Shown here: in pieces, positions 17,023 to 25,344 of the stretch
Layout: every line of letters begins with the position of its first letter
Numbering within the stretch: the stretch's first letter is position 1
NCBI GenBank assembly: GCA_029256575.1
Contig: JAQSXR010000024.1
Coordinates: forward strand, 1-37,790
Source: Clostridiales bacterium
Lineage (GTDB): Bacteria; Bacillota; Clostridia; Lachnospirales; JAQSXR01
DNA length: 37,790 bases
Direction of reading: 5' to 3'
The notes under the pieces: generated by a model
What the model was told of the DNA's origin: nothing
What the model saw: the letters and a program-made list of their open reading frames with translations, nothing else
Database searches by the model: none
Made by a program: the position numbers and the translations under genes

Positions 17023-17883
17023 TTAGCCCTTAACTGCTCCTGCAGCAACACCTTTAATTATATGTTTTTGGCAAATTAAGTAGAAAATAATGATAGGTAC
17101 AATTGATAACACCAATAATGCCATTCTTGCTCCCATATCAACAGATCCATAAGCATCTTTTAATTTTTGTAGTGCAATAGGAATAGTCTTGTATTCTGTT
17201 CCTATAACTAAATTAGGCAACAAATAGTCATTCCAAATCCACATAGCATTAAGTATAGCAACCGTAACTGCTGTTGGCTTAAGCATTGGAAATACTATCA
17301 AGAAATATGTTTGCAAAGGATTGCAGCCGTCTATTGAAGCAGCTTCTTCTACGTCAATCGGTATGGACTTAACAAACCCAGAAAACATAAATACGGATAA
17401 ACCAGCCCCAAATCCTAAGTATATTAATATAATACCAAATGGATTATCTAAATGTAACATATTTGCTGTCTTACTCATAGTGAACATTACCATTTGAAAA
17501 GGTACTATCATAGAGAAAACAAAAAGATAATATAAAATACTTGTAAACTTTGTTTTAACTCTCGTAATATACCACCCAGTCATTGATGTAAATAATATAA
17601 TAGTCCCTACTGAAAACACTGTAATAAACACTGAGTAACCAAATGCTTTAATAAACTCTACTTTTCGTATTCCATTTACATAGTTAGCGATACCAACATA
17701 GGTCTCTTTATTTGGAAATAAAAATGGTGTCTCACTTATAAAGAATTTCCCTTTGAATGAATTTAGTAACACAATAAAAATAGGTGATAAAAATAAAATT
17801 GAAAGTAAAACTAATGCTATAAATATAACAAAATGTTTTAACTTAGTTGAATTAAAAGATCTTTGTTTATTCGTATTATTCAT
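17023..17883 (-). CDS. Carbohydrate ABC transporter permease (MalG type)
   Basis: 286 aa inner-membrane permease with about six hydrophobic segments. The cytoplasmic EAA loop that docks the ATPase reads DVEEAASIDGCNPLQTYFLIVFPMLKP (about 190-215). C-terminal ..HIIKGVAAGAVKG is characteristic of MalG/UgpE-type proteins. Its ATG overlaps the stop of the partner permease (TAATG), so the two are translationally coupled. The sugar cannot be read from the sequence; an oligosaccharide is likely for this subfamily. Confidence 0.93.
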   Translation of the reverse strand: MNNTNKQRSFNSTKLKHFVIFIALVLLSILFLSPIFIVLLNSFKGKFFISETPFLFPNKETYVGIANYVNGIRKVEFIKAFGYSVFITVFSVGTIILFTSMTGWYITRVKTKFTSILYYLFVFSMIVPFQMVMFTMSKTANMLHLDNPFGIILIYLGFGAGLSVFMFSGFVKSIPIDVEEAASIDGCNPLQTYFLIVFPMLKPTAVTVAILNAMWIWNDYLLPNLVIGTEYKTIPIALQKLKDAYGSVDMGARMALLVLSIVPIIIFYLICQKHIIKGVAAGAVKG

Positions 17884-18725
17884 TAACTTTCAACCTCCTT
17901 ACGCCTAGTTAATACAAGTTGTGTGAACGCAATTATTCCAACTAGTATAAAGAACACAACGGCTTTCGCTTGACCAGCACCTTCATATCCTGGCCTACCA
18001 TAGAAAGTGTTAAAAATATCTAATGCAAGCATTGAGGTTTTGTTACTTGGTCCCCCCGCAGTCAATGCGAGATTCTGATCGAATAGTTTGAATGAGTTAG
18101 ATAATGTTAAGAATAAGCATATTGTGATTGCTGGCATTACTAATGGGATAGTAACATGACGTAATGTATTTATTTTACTAGCTCCATCAATTTTTGCAGC
18201 TTCAACTAGTTCTTCAGGAATACTTTGAATACCAGCAATGTAGATGATCATCATATATCCAATCAATTGCCAATTCATCAGTATTATCAAACCCCAAAAA
18301 CCATACTTTGCGCTATATGTTATAGTTACACCAAAGTTAATCAAAACACCATTTATTATTAATTGCCAAATATAACCCAATACAATACCACCAATTAAGT
18401 TTGGCATAAAAAATACTGTTCTGAACAAATTGGTACCTTTTATTTTCCTTGTAAGTAATGTTGCCATAGTAAAAGCAAATAAATTTATAGTGATAACAGC
18501 AACCACTGTATATTTTACCGTAAACCAAAGTGCATTTAAAAATTCTCTGTCAGCAAATGCCTTAACATAATTATCCAATCCCACAAATTTTGCGTCTGTT
18601 ACTGTGGTAAACTCCGTAAATGATAAAACTATTCCTAAAATAAAAGGAATCAAGAAAGCTATCAAAAAAGCTATTAACGTTGGTAATGCAAAAATAGCAA
18701 AATATTTTTTGAGATTTTTTTCCAT
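17883..18725 (-). CDS. Carbohydrate ABC transporter permease (MalF type)
   Basis: 280 aa permease with about six membrane spans and EAA loop EELVEAAKIDGASKINTLRHVTIPLVMP (about residues 190-216). The start at 18723-18725 (MEKNLKKYFAIFALPT) is chosen for its GAGGAGA ribosome site; an in-frame ATG upstream at 18812 would cross the intercistronic region and add a non-family extension. It is the heterodimer partner of the next gene. No ATP-binding subunit is in the window, so a shared MsmK/MalK-type ATPase elsewhere must energise it. Confidence 0.93.
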   Translation of the reverse strand: MEKNLKKYFAIFALPTLIAFLIAFLIPFILGIVLSFTEFTTVTDAKFVGLDNYVKAFADREFLNALWFTVKYTVVAVITINLFAFTMATLLTRKIKGTNLFRTVFFMPNLIGGIVLGYIWQLIINGVLINFGVTITYSAKYGFWGLIILMNWQLIGYMMIIYIAGIQSIPEELVEAAKIDGASKINTLRHVTIPLVMPAITICLFLTLSNSFKLFDQNLALTAGGPSNKTSMLALDIFNTFYGRPGYEGAGQAKAVVFFILVGIIAFTQLVLTRRKEVES

Positions 18726-18801
18726 ATATGTCTCTCCTCGTTTTAATAACAAAAAAAATGGTGAGTTAGATTTATTAACCCCCACTCGTATACAATATTT
18801 A

Positions 18802-18832
18802 CAACACTTCATACTAAATGTATGAAGTGTTG
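18802..18832 (-). promoter_or_regulatory. Intercistronic hairpin between binding protein and permeases
   Basis: A perfect 13-bp inverted repeat (CAACACTTCATAC / GTATGAAGTGTTG, 5-nt loop) not followed by a T run. In this position it probably protects the 3' end of the binding-protein mRNA or gives partial termination, yielding more binding protein than permease. Confidence 0.6.
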
Positions 18833-18868
18833 CACAATATTAGTAAATTTGTTTTTAGTCAAATATAT

Positions 18869-20203
18869 TTATTTTGCTGCTGCTGCTTTTTCTGTTTTCC
18901 AAGATTCTTTAACAGTATTAGTAACATCATTCCAATCGCTTTGACCTTGAACATAAGTAAGTAAAACATTACTAAAGTCGTCTTTAAATTGTTTACTTGG
19001 GAATGCTGCAAATGTCCATGCTACTGATGTAACGTCTTTTTCCATCCAAGCTAAAACTTCTTTTGCTAGTGGATCTGTTGGTTTTTCATCTTCTTTAAAA
19101 GTATTAAATGGTGCAATGAATTTTAATTCATTTGTAACGAAAGCTTTTCCTTTTTCGCTTGAGAACAACCATTCTAAGAATTTAGTAGATGCATCTTGTT
19201 TGTCTTTTGAAACTTTACTGTTGATTGCAAAATAATTTTCTGTTCCAATAGCTAAACCTTGAGTTTCTTCTCCAGCTACACCAGTGTAGATAGGTAAGAA
19301 TTTAATGTCTGCTTCGCTTACAGTGTTTCCTTCAACAGCACTAATTTGTCCCCAAGCCCAGTTACCATTTTGAACCATTGCAACTTTACCCATTGCAAAT
19401 TCTGCCATTGAATCATCAACTATTTTACTTCCTAAAAGTCCTTTTTCTGTACATGAATTTTCTACGTATAGATCAAAAATATTTCTATAGTTATCACCAT
19501 ATGAGAATTTGATTTCATCTGTTGCTAATCCAGCTAATACAGTGCTATCAAAAGCTGTGTTATCTTTGAATTCATAGTATAATGGCATATTAGCTAAGTG
19601 AGTATCCCATCTCCAAGCTTCACCAGGTCCGAAAGATGTTGAAGCAAATACGCCTTCAATTCCTAAGTCTGCTTTCTTAGCTGTCATATCTTCAACTACT
19701 GCTTTTAATAAATCAAAGTTATTGATTTCAGCTGTTGAACTAATTGATACTGCTTTATCAGCTAATGCAAAATATTTTTGCATAATAGCGTCATTATAGA
19801 TAATACCATATCCTTCTACAACATAAGGTATACCATATACGCCTTCTCCACTTGCTACTGCTAAACTTTTATCTGACAAATAGCTATATAACTTACTGTC
19901 ACTTAAGTCTGCACAATAATCTGCCCATGTTTGATATCCAACTGGTCCATTAAGTTGGAATATAGTAGGTGCATCTGATTTAGCCATTTCTGACTTTAAT
20001 GTTGTTTCATATGTACCACTTGCTGCAGTTACAACTTTAACTGTAACTCCTGTTTCTTTCTTATAAGCTTCTGCTATTGCATCATATACTTCTGCAATTT
20101 CAGGTTTGAAGTTTAGGAAATAAATCTCCTCTTTTTTACCACAACTAGATAACATCCCAGTAACCATGATTACTGCTAAAATAAGTACTGTAATTTTTTT
20201 CAT
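18869..20203 (-). CDS. Extracellular sugar-binding lipoprotein of ABC importer
   Basis: 444 aa family 1 solute-binding protein. The signal peptide MKKITVLILAVIMVTGMLSSC ends in a lipobox with Cys21, so it is anchored to the outer face of the membrane. The mature part has the MalE/UgpB-type fold pattern (AIAEAYKKETGVTVKVVTAASGTYE.. and AMGKVAMVQNGNWAWGQI). It is the first gene of the importer operon, followed by a hairpin and two permeases. A LacI/CcpA-like inverted repeat lies in its leader (20245-20263). Substrate is unknown. Confidence 0.93.
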   Translation of the reverse strand: MKKITVLILAVIMVTGMLSSCGKKEEIYFLNFKPEIAEVYDAIAEAYKKETGVTVKVVTAASGTYETTLKSEMAKSDAPTIFQLNGPVGYQTWADYCADLSDSKLYSYLSDKSLAVASGEGVYGIPYVVEGYGIIYNDAIMQKYFALADKAVSISSTAEINNFDLLKAVVEDMTAKKADLGIEGVFASTSFGPGEAWRWDTHLANMPLYYEFKDNTAFDSTVLAGLATDEIKFSYGDNYRNIFDLYVENSCTEKGLLGSKIVDDSMAEFAMGKVAMVQNGNWAWGQISAVEGNTVSEADIKFLPIYTGVAGEETQGLAIGTENYFAINSKVSKDKQDASTKFLEWLFSSEKGKAFVTNELKFIAPFNTFKEDEKPTDPLAKEVLAWMEKDVTSVAWTFAAFPSKQFKDDFSNVLLTYVQGQSDWNDVTNTVKESWKTEKAAAAK

Positions 20204-20244
20204 ACATTTTCCCTCTTTCTTAGTATAAAATATTTTGCAACGTT

Positions 20245-20263
20245 CTTGGAAACGTTTTACAAG
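20245..20263. promoter_or_regulatory. LacI/CcpA-like operator before the sugar importer
   Basis: CTTGGAAACGTTTTACAAG is an odd-centred inverted repeat (CTTG-N-AAA-N3-TTT-N-CAAG) with the central CG typical of LacI-family operators. It resembles a catabolite element but has one extra base. It lies about 40 nt before the binding-protein ATG. Which repressor binds is not shown; a LacI-family gene is at 35422-36450 but not adjacent. Confidence 0.55.
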
Positions 20264-20445
20264 TTAAATGGTAACATATTCTAAACAACATAGCAACATG
20301 TTTCATAAATTTTTTTTCTATTTTGTACACAATCTTCCATCCAAATGATTTTTTTTAGGTAGTATTATACAAAAAATGAATGAAAACCTAGCATAAATAC
20401 ATATTCCACCTTATTAAAAAAAATAAAATCACTATCTAATTCTAC

Positions 20446-20474
20446 TTGACATTGTGTTGATTTAATGAAATACT
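20446..20474 (+). promoter_or_regulatory. Sigma-A promoter of diacylglycerol kinase gene
   Basis: TTGACA (20446-20451), 17 nt, AATACT (20469-20474). Perfect -35, weak -10; about 40 nt before the start codon. Confidence 0.55.
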
Positions 20475-20511
20475 CTGTATATTAATATCGTATAACAAAG
20501 GGGTGTTTTTT

Positions 20512-21414
20512 TTGAAGTCAGTACAACTTATATATAATCCTGCAGCAGGCAAGTATAGATCTGTACAATATATAGATAAAATAATTGAAAGCTTCCAAAG
20601 TCAGGGCTATACCGTAAATATTCATAGAAGTTCTAGAAAAGGTGATATGGGAGCATTTTTGAATAAATTTAATTCAAAAAACTGTGAAGCTATTATCGCA
20701 TCAGGTGGCGACGGCTCAATAAACGAAGTAGTAAATGGAATGGTAAATAATAATATTGACATACCACTTGGAATAATTCCATCTGGAACTGCAAATGATT
20801 TTGCTTATTACTTAGGATTGCCTTCTGATATTGATGAATGTTTAGATGTATTTTCTAAGTGGGATATAGAAGATATTGATATTGGCAAAGCTAACGACAA
20901 ATGTTTTATTAACGTTTGTGGTGCTGGCTTATTTACAAATGGTTCTTTAGAGTTTGATCCTGAACTTAAAAATACATTAGGCAAATTAGCATACTATATT
21001 ACAGGGCTTGGTCAAATACCAAAGTTTAAACCTTTCCCATTACGAATCACTACTCCTAAGATGTCAATACAAGAAGATTTTTATTTTTTCTTAGCTTTCA
21101 ATGGTATTAGTGCGGGTGGCTTCAAGGCAATTGCAAAGTTTTCTAAAGCTGATGATGGACTAATCGATTTTATCGGAGTAAAAGCAGCTGGATTACACGA
21201 GATCCCAGGAATTTTCCTAAAGATACTTGCTGGTGAACATTTTAATGATAAAAATATTTTATATTTACAAGAAAAGCATATGAAAATAGAATGTTTAGTT
21301 GATAATAAAATCTTTAAAACTTCAGATTTAGATGGGGAACCAGGACCAGAATTACCGCTTGATATTAGTATTTTAGACAGAAAATTAAGAGTTTTTACTA
21401 ACAGAAAAAAATAG
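20512..21414 (+). CDS. Diacylglycerol/lipid kinase family protein
   Basis: 300 aa YegS/BmrU/DgkB-type lipid kinase that phosphorylates diacylglycerol or a related lipid at the membrane face. Motifs: the N-terminal IYNPAAGK, the nucleotide-binding ASGGDGSINEVVNGM, and PSGTANDFAYYLGLP. The C-terminal beta domain includes DGLIDFIGVKAA and LDGEPGPELPLDISIL. The TTG at 20512 has AAGGGG at 8 nt; a GTG at 20503 would overlap the ribosome site. It is monocistronic, ending at a strong bidirectional terminator. Confidence 0.92.
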   Translation: MKSVQLIYNPAAGKYRSVQYIDKIIESFQSQGYTVNIHRSSRKGDMGAFLNKFNSKNCEAIIASGGDGSINEVVNGMVNNNIDIPLGIIPSGTANDFAYYLGLPSDIDECLDVFSKWDIEDIDIGKANDKCFINVCGAGLFTNGSLEFDPELKNTLGKLAYYITGLGQIPKFKPFPLRITTPKMSIQEDFYFFLAFNGISAGGFKAIAKFSKADDGLIDFIGVKAAGLHEIPGIFLKILAGEHFNDKNILYLQEKHMKIECLVDNKIFKTSDLDGEPGPELPLDISILDRKLRVFTNRKK

Positions 21415-21441
21415 CATTTAAATAATAGTATTAAAAACGGC

Positions 21442-21488
21442 TAACAAAAAGGATAGTTTGAATTAAATTCAAACTATCCTTTTTGTTA
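21442..21488. terminator. Bidirectional terminator, kinase / SulP
   Basis: A 22-bp perfect inverted repeat with a 3-nt loop (21442-21463 with 21467-21488), A-rich and T-rich at the ends, placed between two converging genes. It reaches within 2 nt of the sulP stop codon. Confidence 0.9.
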
Positions 21489-21489
21489 A

Positions 21490-23133
21490 CTAATGTCCTA
21501 ATGCAATTATGGCATCATCCAATTTATTATATATATGCTTTTCATCAAGTTTATCAATAAATCCTTGTCTTGTTAAAACTGTTCGTGGCTGTTCATTTAA
21601 ATTTGTTATAATCATTTGTGTGTGTGTATCCACACATAGTTGATATAAACTATTAAGAGCTATGTAGGCCGTCATATCGATAAACGGAACATGTTTCATT
21701 CTTAGAACGAAATATTCCGCTTTCTTCATCTCGGGTTTTATTCCAGATACAAAAGCATTTGCTGCTCCAAAGAAAAATGGACCATTAATTTCATATATTA
21801 TAATCTTTTCTTTTTTAATCTTCTTCTTAGTTCTTGAGAATATAATGTATTCCCTATTTTCATCCTCTTCAAAGTCTTCTGTAATATCAACTACTTTTGT
21901 TGAATCCGATAATCTCATTACCAAAAGAATTGCTGCCATTATCATTCCCACCTGTATAGCTGTTATTAAACTAACAATTACCGTCAAGAAAAACGTTACA
22001 AGCATTATACTAGCATCCGATTTTGTTGTTTTAAATACACTAAAGAAATTTTTAAAGTTAAACATATTATATGTTACGTGAATTATAATACCAGCAAGTA
22101 ATACTCGTGGTATAAATTTAATTATCGGCAATAAGAATAACATAAAAACTAGTAAAACAACAGAATGTACTAACGCTGCAATTGGCGATCTAGCTCCGTT
22201 TTTTGCATTGGCTATTGATCTTGCAACCCCTCCTGTTGAAGGCATACAACCAAATAGCCCACAAGCAATATTTGCTACTCCTTGTGCAACTAATTCAGAA
22301 TTTGCGTTATGGTGACTACTAATCATACCATCCGTAACTACCGCAGATAATAACGCTTGCATCGCAACTAATAAAGCAATCGTAAAAGCTGGAGAAACCA
22401 AATCTGCCAGCAATTCAAAATTAACATTTGATAAACTTGGCATCGTTGGGATTTTTGAGATTTGACCTAATATCGGAATGTCTATTTTAAACAGAAAAAC
22501 AATAGCAGTTCCAAGAACCAGAACCGCAAAAGAATTCGGTATTTTCTTAACAAATTTTGGCCATATAAACATAAAAGTTACTGTAATGATACCAACAATT
22601 AGTATCGTAGGGTTGATTGTATTTATTGCTCCCCAATAACTTTTCCACTTAGCGATAAAACTTATTTGTGGTTTTGCAACTTTCAAACCTAAAAAATCAA
22701 CTATTTGTGATGTGAATATTATTAATGCAATACCACTTGTAAATCCAGTTGTTATAGGACTCGGTATATATTTAATAAATTTCCCTACTCCAACAACTCC
22801 CATTATAATTAGCATTCCTCCAGCCATAATAGTCGCTAATACAAGCCCTGTTACACCATACTGTAATGTTGTAAGTTGGATAATCATAACAAATGCCCCA
22901 GTAGGGCCTGCTATTTGAACTCGGCTTCCACCTAATATTGCAACTATAATACCACCAATAATCGAAGTGTACACGCCTTGTTCAGGAGGAAGCCCACACG
23001 ACATGGCAAATGCCATCGAGAGAGGTAACGCGATAATTGCCACGATAAATCCAGCTTTAAAGTCCCTTTTAAATTTTTTGAAGTTATACGTTTTTAATAA
23101 TGAGAACAACTTCGGTTTAATATTTACCATCAT
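21490..23133 (-). CDS. SulP family inorganic anion transporter
   Basis: 547 aa membrane transporter of the SLC26/SulP family (sulfate, bicarbonate or other anions). The N-terminal part holds about 10-14 membrane spans, including FIVAIIALPLSMAFAMSCGLPPEQGVYTSIIGG and GAFVMIIQLTTLQYG. The C-terminal STAS domain (about 440-545) contains INGPFFFGAANAF and MKHVPFIDMTAYIAL. The order of conserved blocks is complete. No carbonic anhydrase gene is nearby to hint at bicarbonate. Confidence 0.95.
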   Translation of the reverse strand: MMVNIKPKLFSLLKTYNFKKFKRDFKAGFIVAIIALPLSMAFAMSCGLPPEQGVYTSIIGGIIVAILGGSRVQIAGPTGAFVMIIQLTTLQYGVTGLVLATIMAGGMLIIMGVVGVGKFIKYIPSPITTGFTSGIALIIFTSQIVDFLGLKVAKPQISFIAKWKSYWGAINTINPTILIVGIITVTFMFIWPKFVKKIPNSFAVLVLGTAIVFLFKIDIPILGQISKIPTMPSLSNVNFELLADLVSPAFTIALLVAMQALLSAVVTDGMISSHHNANSELVAQGVANIACGLFGCMPSTGGVARSIANAKNGARSPIAALVHSVVLLVFMLFLLPIIKFIPRVLLAGIIIHVTYNMFNFKNFFSVFKTTKSDASIMLVTFFLTVIVSLITAIQVGMIMAAILLVMRLSDSTKVVDITEDFEEDENREYIIFSRTKKKIKKEKIIIYEINGPFFFGAANAFVSGIKPEMKKAEYFVLRMKHVPFIDMTAYIALNSLYQLCVDTHTQMIITNLNEQPRTVLTRQGFIDKLDEKHIYNKLDDAIIALGH

Positions 23134-23446
23134 TTCTATGCCTTCTTTTCGAATATATTTATAACCACTTTACTAAATACTCTCTTATTCCCTTCAAAAT
23201 ATTACTTTACCATGCAAAAGTGATTTAATCCACTAAAATATTATGTAAATTTATATATAAAAAGCACCAGATGTCATAAAATGCAAATGTTATAACTTGC
23301 AACTTATTGAATTCTGATGCGTATCATTAAATATAGATTCATCTAATCAAATATGAATTACTTTATTCTCATTCTTTATTCTCATTCTTTATTCAGCCTC
23401 TTTTAATGTAATTAATTATCATTCTTAGTATTTTTTAATGCAATAA
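23134..23446. other. Intergenic region upstream of sulP with short repeats
   Basis: 313 nt without a gene. It contains a 13-nt tandem repeat (unit TTTATTCTCATTC, about 2.5 copies, about 23371-23398). Two degenerate copies of a roughly 29-nt stretch containing AAGAATGA..AATT..ATTAAAA span the pseudogene stop and the next 40 nt. A short hairpin (GCAAGTTATAACATTTGC on the minus strand) lies near 23300. No clear promoter was identified. Confidence 0.5.
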
Positions 23447-24423
23447 TCAATTCTCATTCTTCATCTTAGCTTCTTTTCTCAATATAATTTCTTGGCGTTC
23501 TAATCTTTCTTTTGTTTCTTTTTTAATCAATCTATAAATAACAGAAGTTACCGGAACCCCAATCACCATCCCAATTACACCAAACAAACCGCCACCAACA
23601 ATAATGGATAACAGAACCCATATAGCTGGAAGGCTTTCGTCGGGTTTACCAATAAAATAATAAAAGTTGATGGTATTGCACCAATAAACGGACCTACGAT
23701 TGGAACTACATTTGTCAATCCCACAATCGTACTTATTAATATAGCATATGGAAAATCAAATATCATCATTCCAACAAAACAAAATACACCTAAAATAATA
23801 ACTTCAGTTAATTGACCAGTAATAAAATTCGAAAATGTAGTTGAAGTAATTCTTGCAATTTCATAGAATTTATCAGCCTTACGTTTTGGAATAAATGCAT
23901 AAATAAGACCCTTAACTTGAGCTTTTAATGTATCCTTAGAAACTAAAATATATATCGAAATAATGATTCCAAAGGCTAAATTAGTAATTGTTTTAATTAC
24001 CGTGGAAGTAAATGTAAATAAATAAGGTAAAAAAGTCTTAACTGTTGTTGTTGCTGTATCTATTAAGTTCTGAATCACGCTATCAAAGTTAGAAATATCA
24101 ATATCAAACGTATCTACAAGTTTTAAGTTATCAATAAATTTCACAAAGTTTTCTGTATAGTTATCAAAGTTATCAACTAGAGTACTTACACTCTCTGCCA
24201 ACTGCGGAACTATAAACGAAATCAATGCGGCAACAAGTGCAAATGTTAACAAATATGTTGTTACAATCGCAAAAATATTAGCATATTTCTTATTTTTTTC
24301 TTTCTTAAAAAGTTTACTATATGTTCTCGTAAACATTTTATGAGGTTTATTCATTATTATTAAAACTAATAGTACCGTATACGTAATCAATAGTGCTATG
24401 CACTTAAACATTTTTTTATCCAA
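23447..24423 (-). pseudogene. AI-2E family transporter, broken by internal deletion and frameshift
   Basis: The first about 260 codons read as a PerM/AI-2E family membrane protein with several spans and the block GLTNVVPIVGPFIGAIPSTFIILLVNPTKA. At about 23630 the frame then runs into a short unrelated tail and stops at 23575. The family C-terminus continues in another frame (PAIWVLLSIIVGGGLFG, then MVIGVPVTSVIYRL, ending at 23447). About 30 residues normally present between these blocks (the QQ..DGN..GPKILG region) are missing. So a deletion of a length not divisible by three removed the core. Start TTG at 24421-24423 follows GGAGGG. A good promoter remains, so a 282 aa truncated product may be made. 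Confidence 0.85.
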
Positions 24424-24457
24424 TTAAATACCCTCCGAATTGTAATATATTACGTAT

Positions 24458-24485
24458 AGTATACCACATTTAGGTAACTTATCAA
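24458..24485 (-). promoter_or_regulatory. Sigma-A promoter of the AI-2E gene
   Basis: Minus strand TTGATA, 16 nt, TATACT, about 35 nt before the TTG start. It is intact although the gene is broken. Confidence 0.65.
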
Positions 24486-24493
24486 TTCTTAAA

Positions 24494-24523
24494 TAGAAAA
24501 AGCAGTAGTTTTTACACTACTGC
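24494..24523 (-). terminator. Terminator of zinc-ribbon protein gene
   Basis: GCAGTAGT / ACTACTGC (24502-24509 with 24516-24523) followed by TTTTTCT on the minus strand, 15 nt after the stop codon. Confidence 0.85.
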
Positions 24524-24537
24524 AATAAAATCAAAAA

Positions 24538-25125
24538 TTACTTTATGTTCGTTCCACAAATTCCACAGAACTTACCATTAACAGTTGCACCGCACTTAGG
24601 ACAAGTAGAAGTAGTTTGTTGTGGTACTACTGGTTGTGGTACTGGTTGATATGCTGGTTGTTGAACAGGTTGTTGATACATTACTGGTTGTTGATAAGAT
24701 TTTTGAACAACAAAACCAAATGCCCAATTCGTTAGTCCATAAACAACTGGAATCTTTGCATCCTTGTGTCTTGCCACTTGTATAAGTGATATTATAAACA
24801 ATACAAAGAACAGTATTCCTATAATCCATAATATAGTATTCTCAGTTTTTGCATTATACATATAGAACTTATCAGACCATGACGCAATCTTAATTGCACA
24901 ATATTCCCATGCAGTAAATATTCTTCTTACTACGAACTCTATGCAATAGATTAATAATGATAAAATTAGTGCTGACATTGTTTGACGGCCTAGCCATTCA
25001 TCCTTCTCAAGAACAACAGCATAACCAATTAAAAGTAACGTCATTTCCCAATATCCCAAAAACGCTAATACAAAAGCTAAGACTGCAATTGCAGGTAATG
25101 AAATACCATACTTCCCTTTAAACAT
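24538..25125 (-). CDS. Zinc-ribbon membrane protein of unknown function
   Basis: 195 aa. Four or so hydrophobic segments (about 8-45, 55-70 and 95-115) are followed by a Gln/Pro/Val-rich linker with repeated YQQPV-type units (about 145-170). A C-terminal zinc ribbon (CPKCGATVNGKFCGICG, two CxxC knuckles) ends the protein. This domain plan is common in clostridial proteins of unknown role; the ribbon is probably cytoplasmic. It is monocistronic with its own promoter and terminator. Confidence 0.8.
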   Translation of the reverse strand: MFKGKYGISLPAIAVLAFVLAFLGYWEMTLLLIGYAVVLEKDEWLGRQTMSALILSLLIYCIEFVVRRIFTAWEYCAIKIASWSDKFYMYNAKTENTILWIIGILFFVLFIISLIQVARHKDAKIPVVYGLTNWAFGFVVQKSYQQPVMYQQPVQQPAYQPVPQPVVPQQTTSTCPKCGATVNGKFCGICGTNIK

Positions 25126-25164
25126 TGATATGTACCTCCATTTTTTTATTATATTTACCTTATA

Positions 25165-25193
25165 ATATTACTCATTTTTATCATCTATGTCAA
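25165..25193 (-). promoter_or_regulatory. Sigma-A promoter of zinc-ribbon protein gene
   Basis: Minus strand TTGACA (25188-25193), 17 nt, TAATAT (25165-25170), about 40 nt before the ATG, which has GGAGG upstream. Confidence 0.6.
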
Positions 25194-25344
25194 TTGTAAA
25201 TAACCAATAAATTTCCATCTTTATATTTTCTATCCATATAAATTAACTTCAAATCCATATAATCCCGTTGTATCTTTTAGTTCGCTAATGTATTATATGT
25301 ATGTATATTATGTTTTTATTAAATTGTTACCTTGGGGGGATATC

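Larger units (their letters stand above)
20204..20511. other. Divergent intergenic region, importer / diacylglycerol kinase
   Basis: 308 nt, strongly AT-rich. On the minus side it holds the operator-like repeat and a weak promoter (TTGCTA-N17-TACCAT) before the binding protein. On the plus side it holds the promoter of the kinase. No ORF or RNA gene was seen. Confidence 0.6.

Noticed and set aside
23371-23398. Possible CRISPR-like repeat
   Set aside because: The unit is 13 nt, directly tandem and without spacers; it is a simple tandem repeat.
24596-24829. 77-codon ORF rich in Ser/Thr inside the zinc-ribbon gene
   Set aside because: It is an out-of-frame reading of the repeated linker of the real gene.
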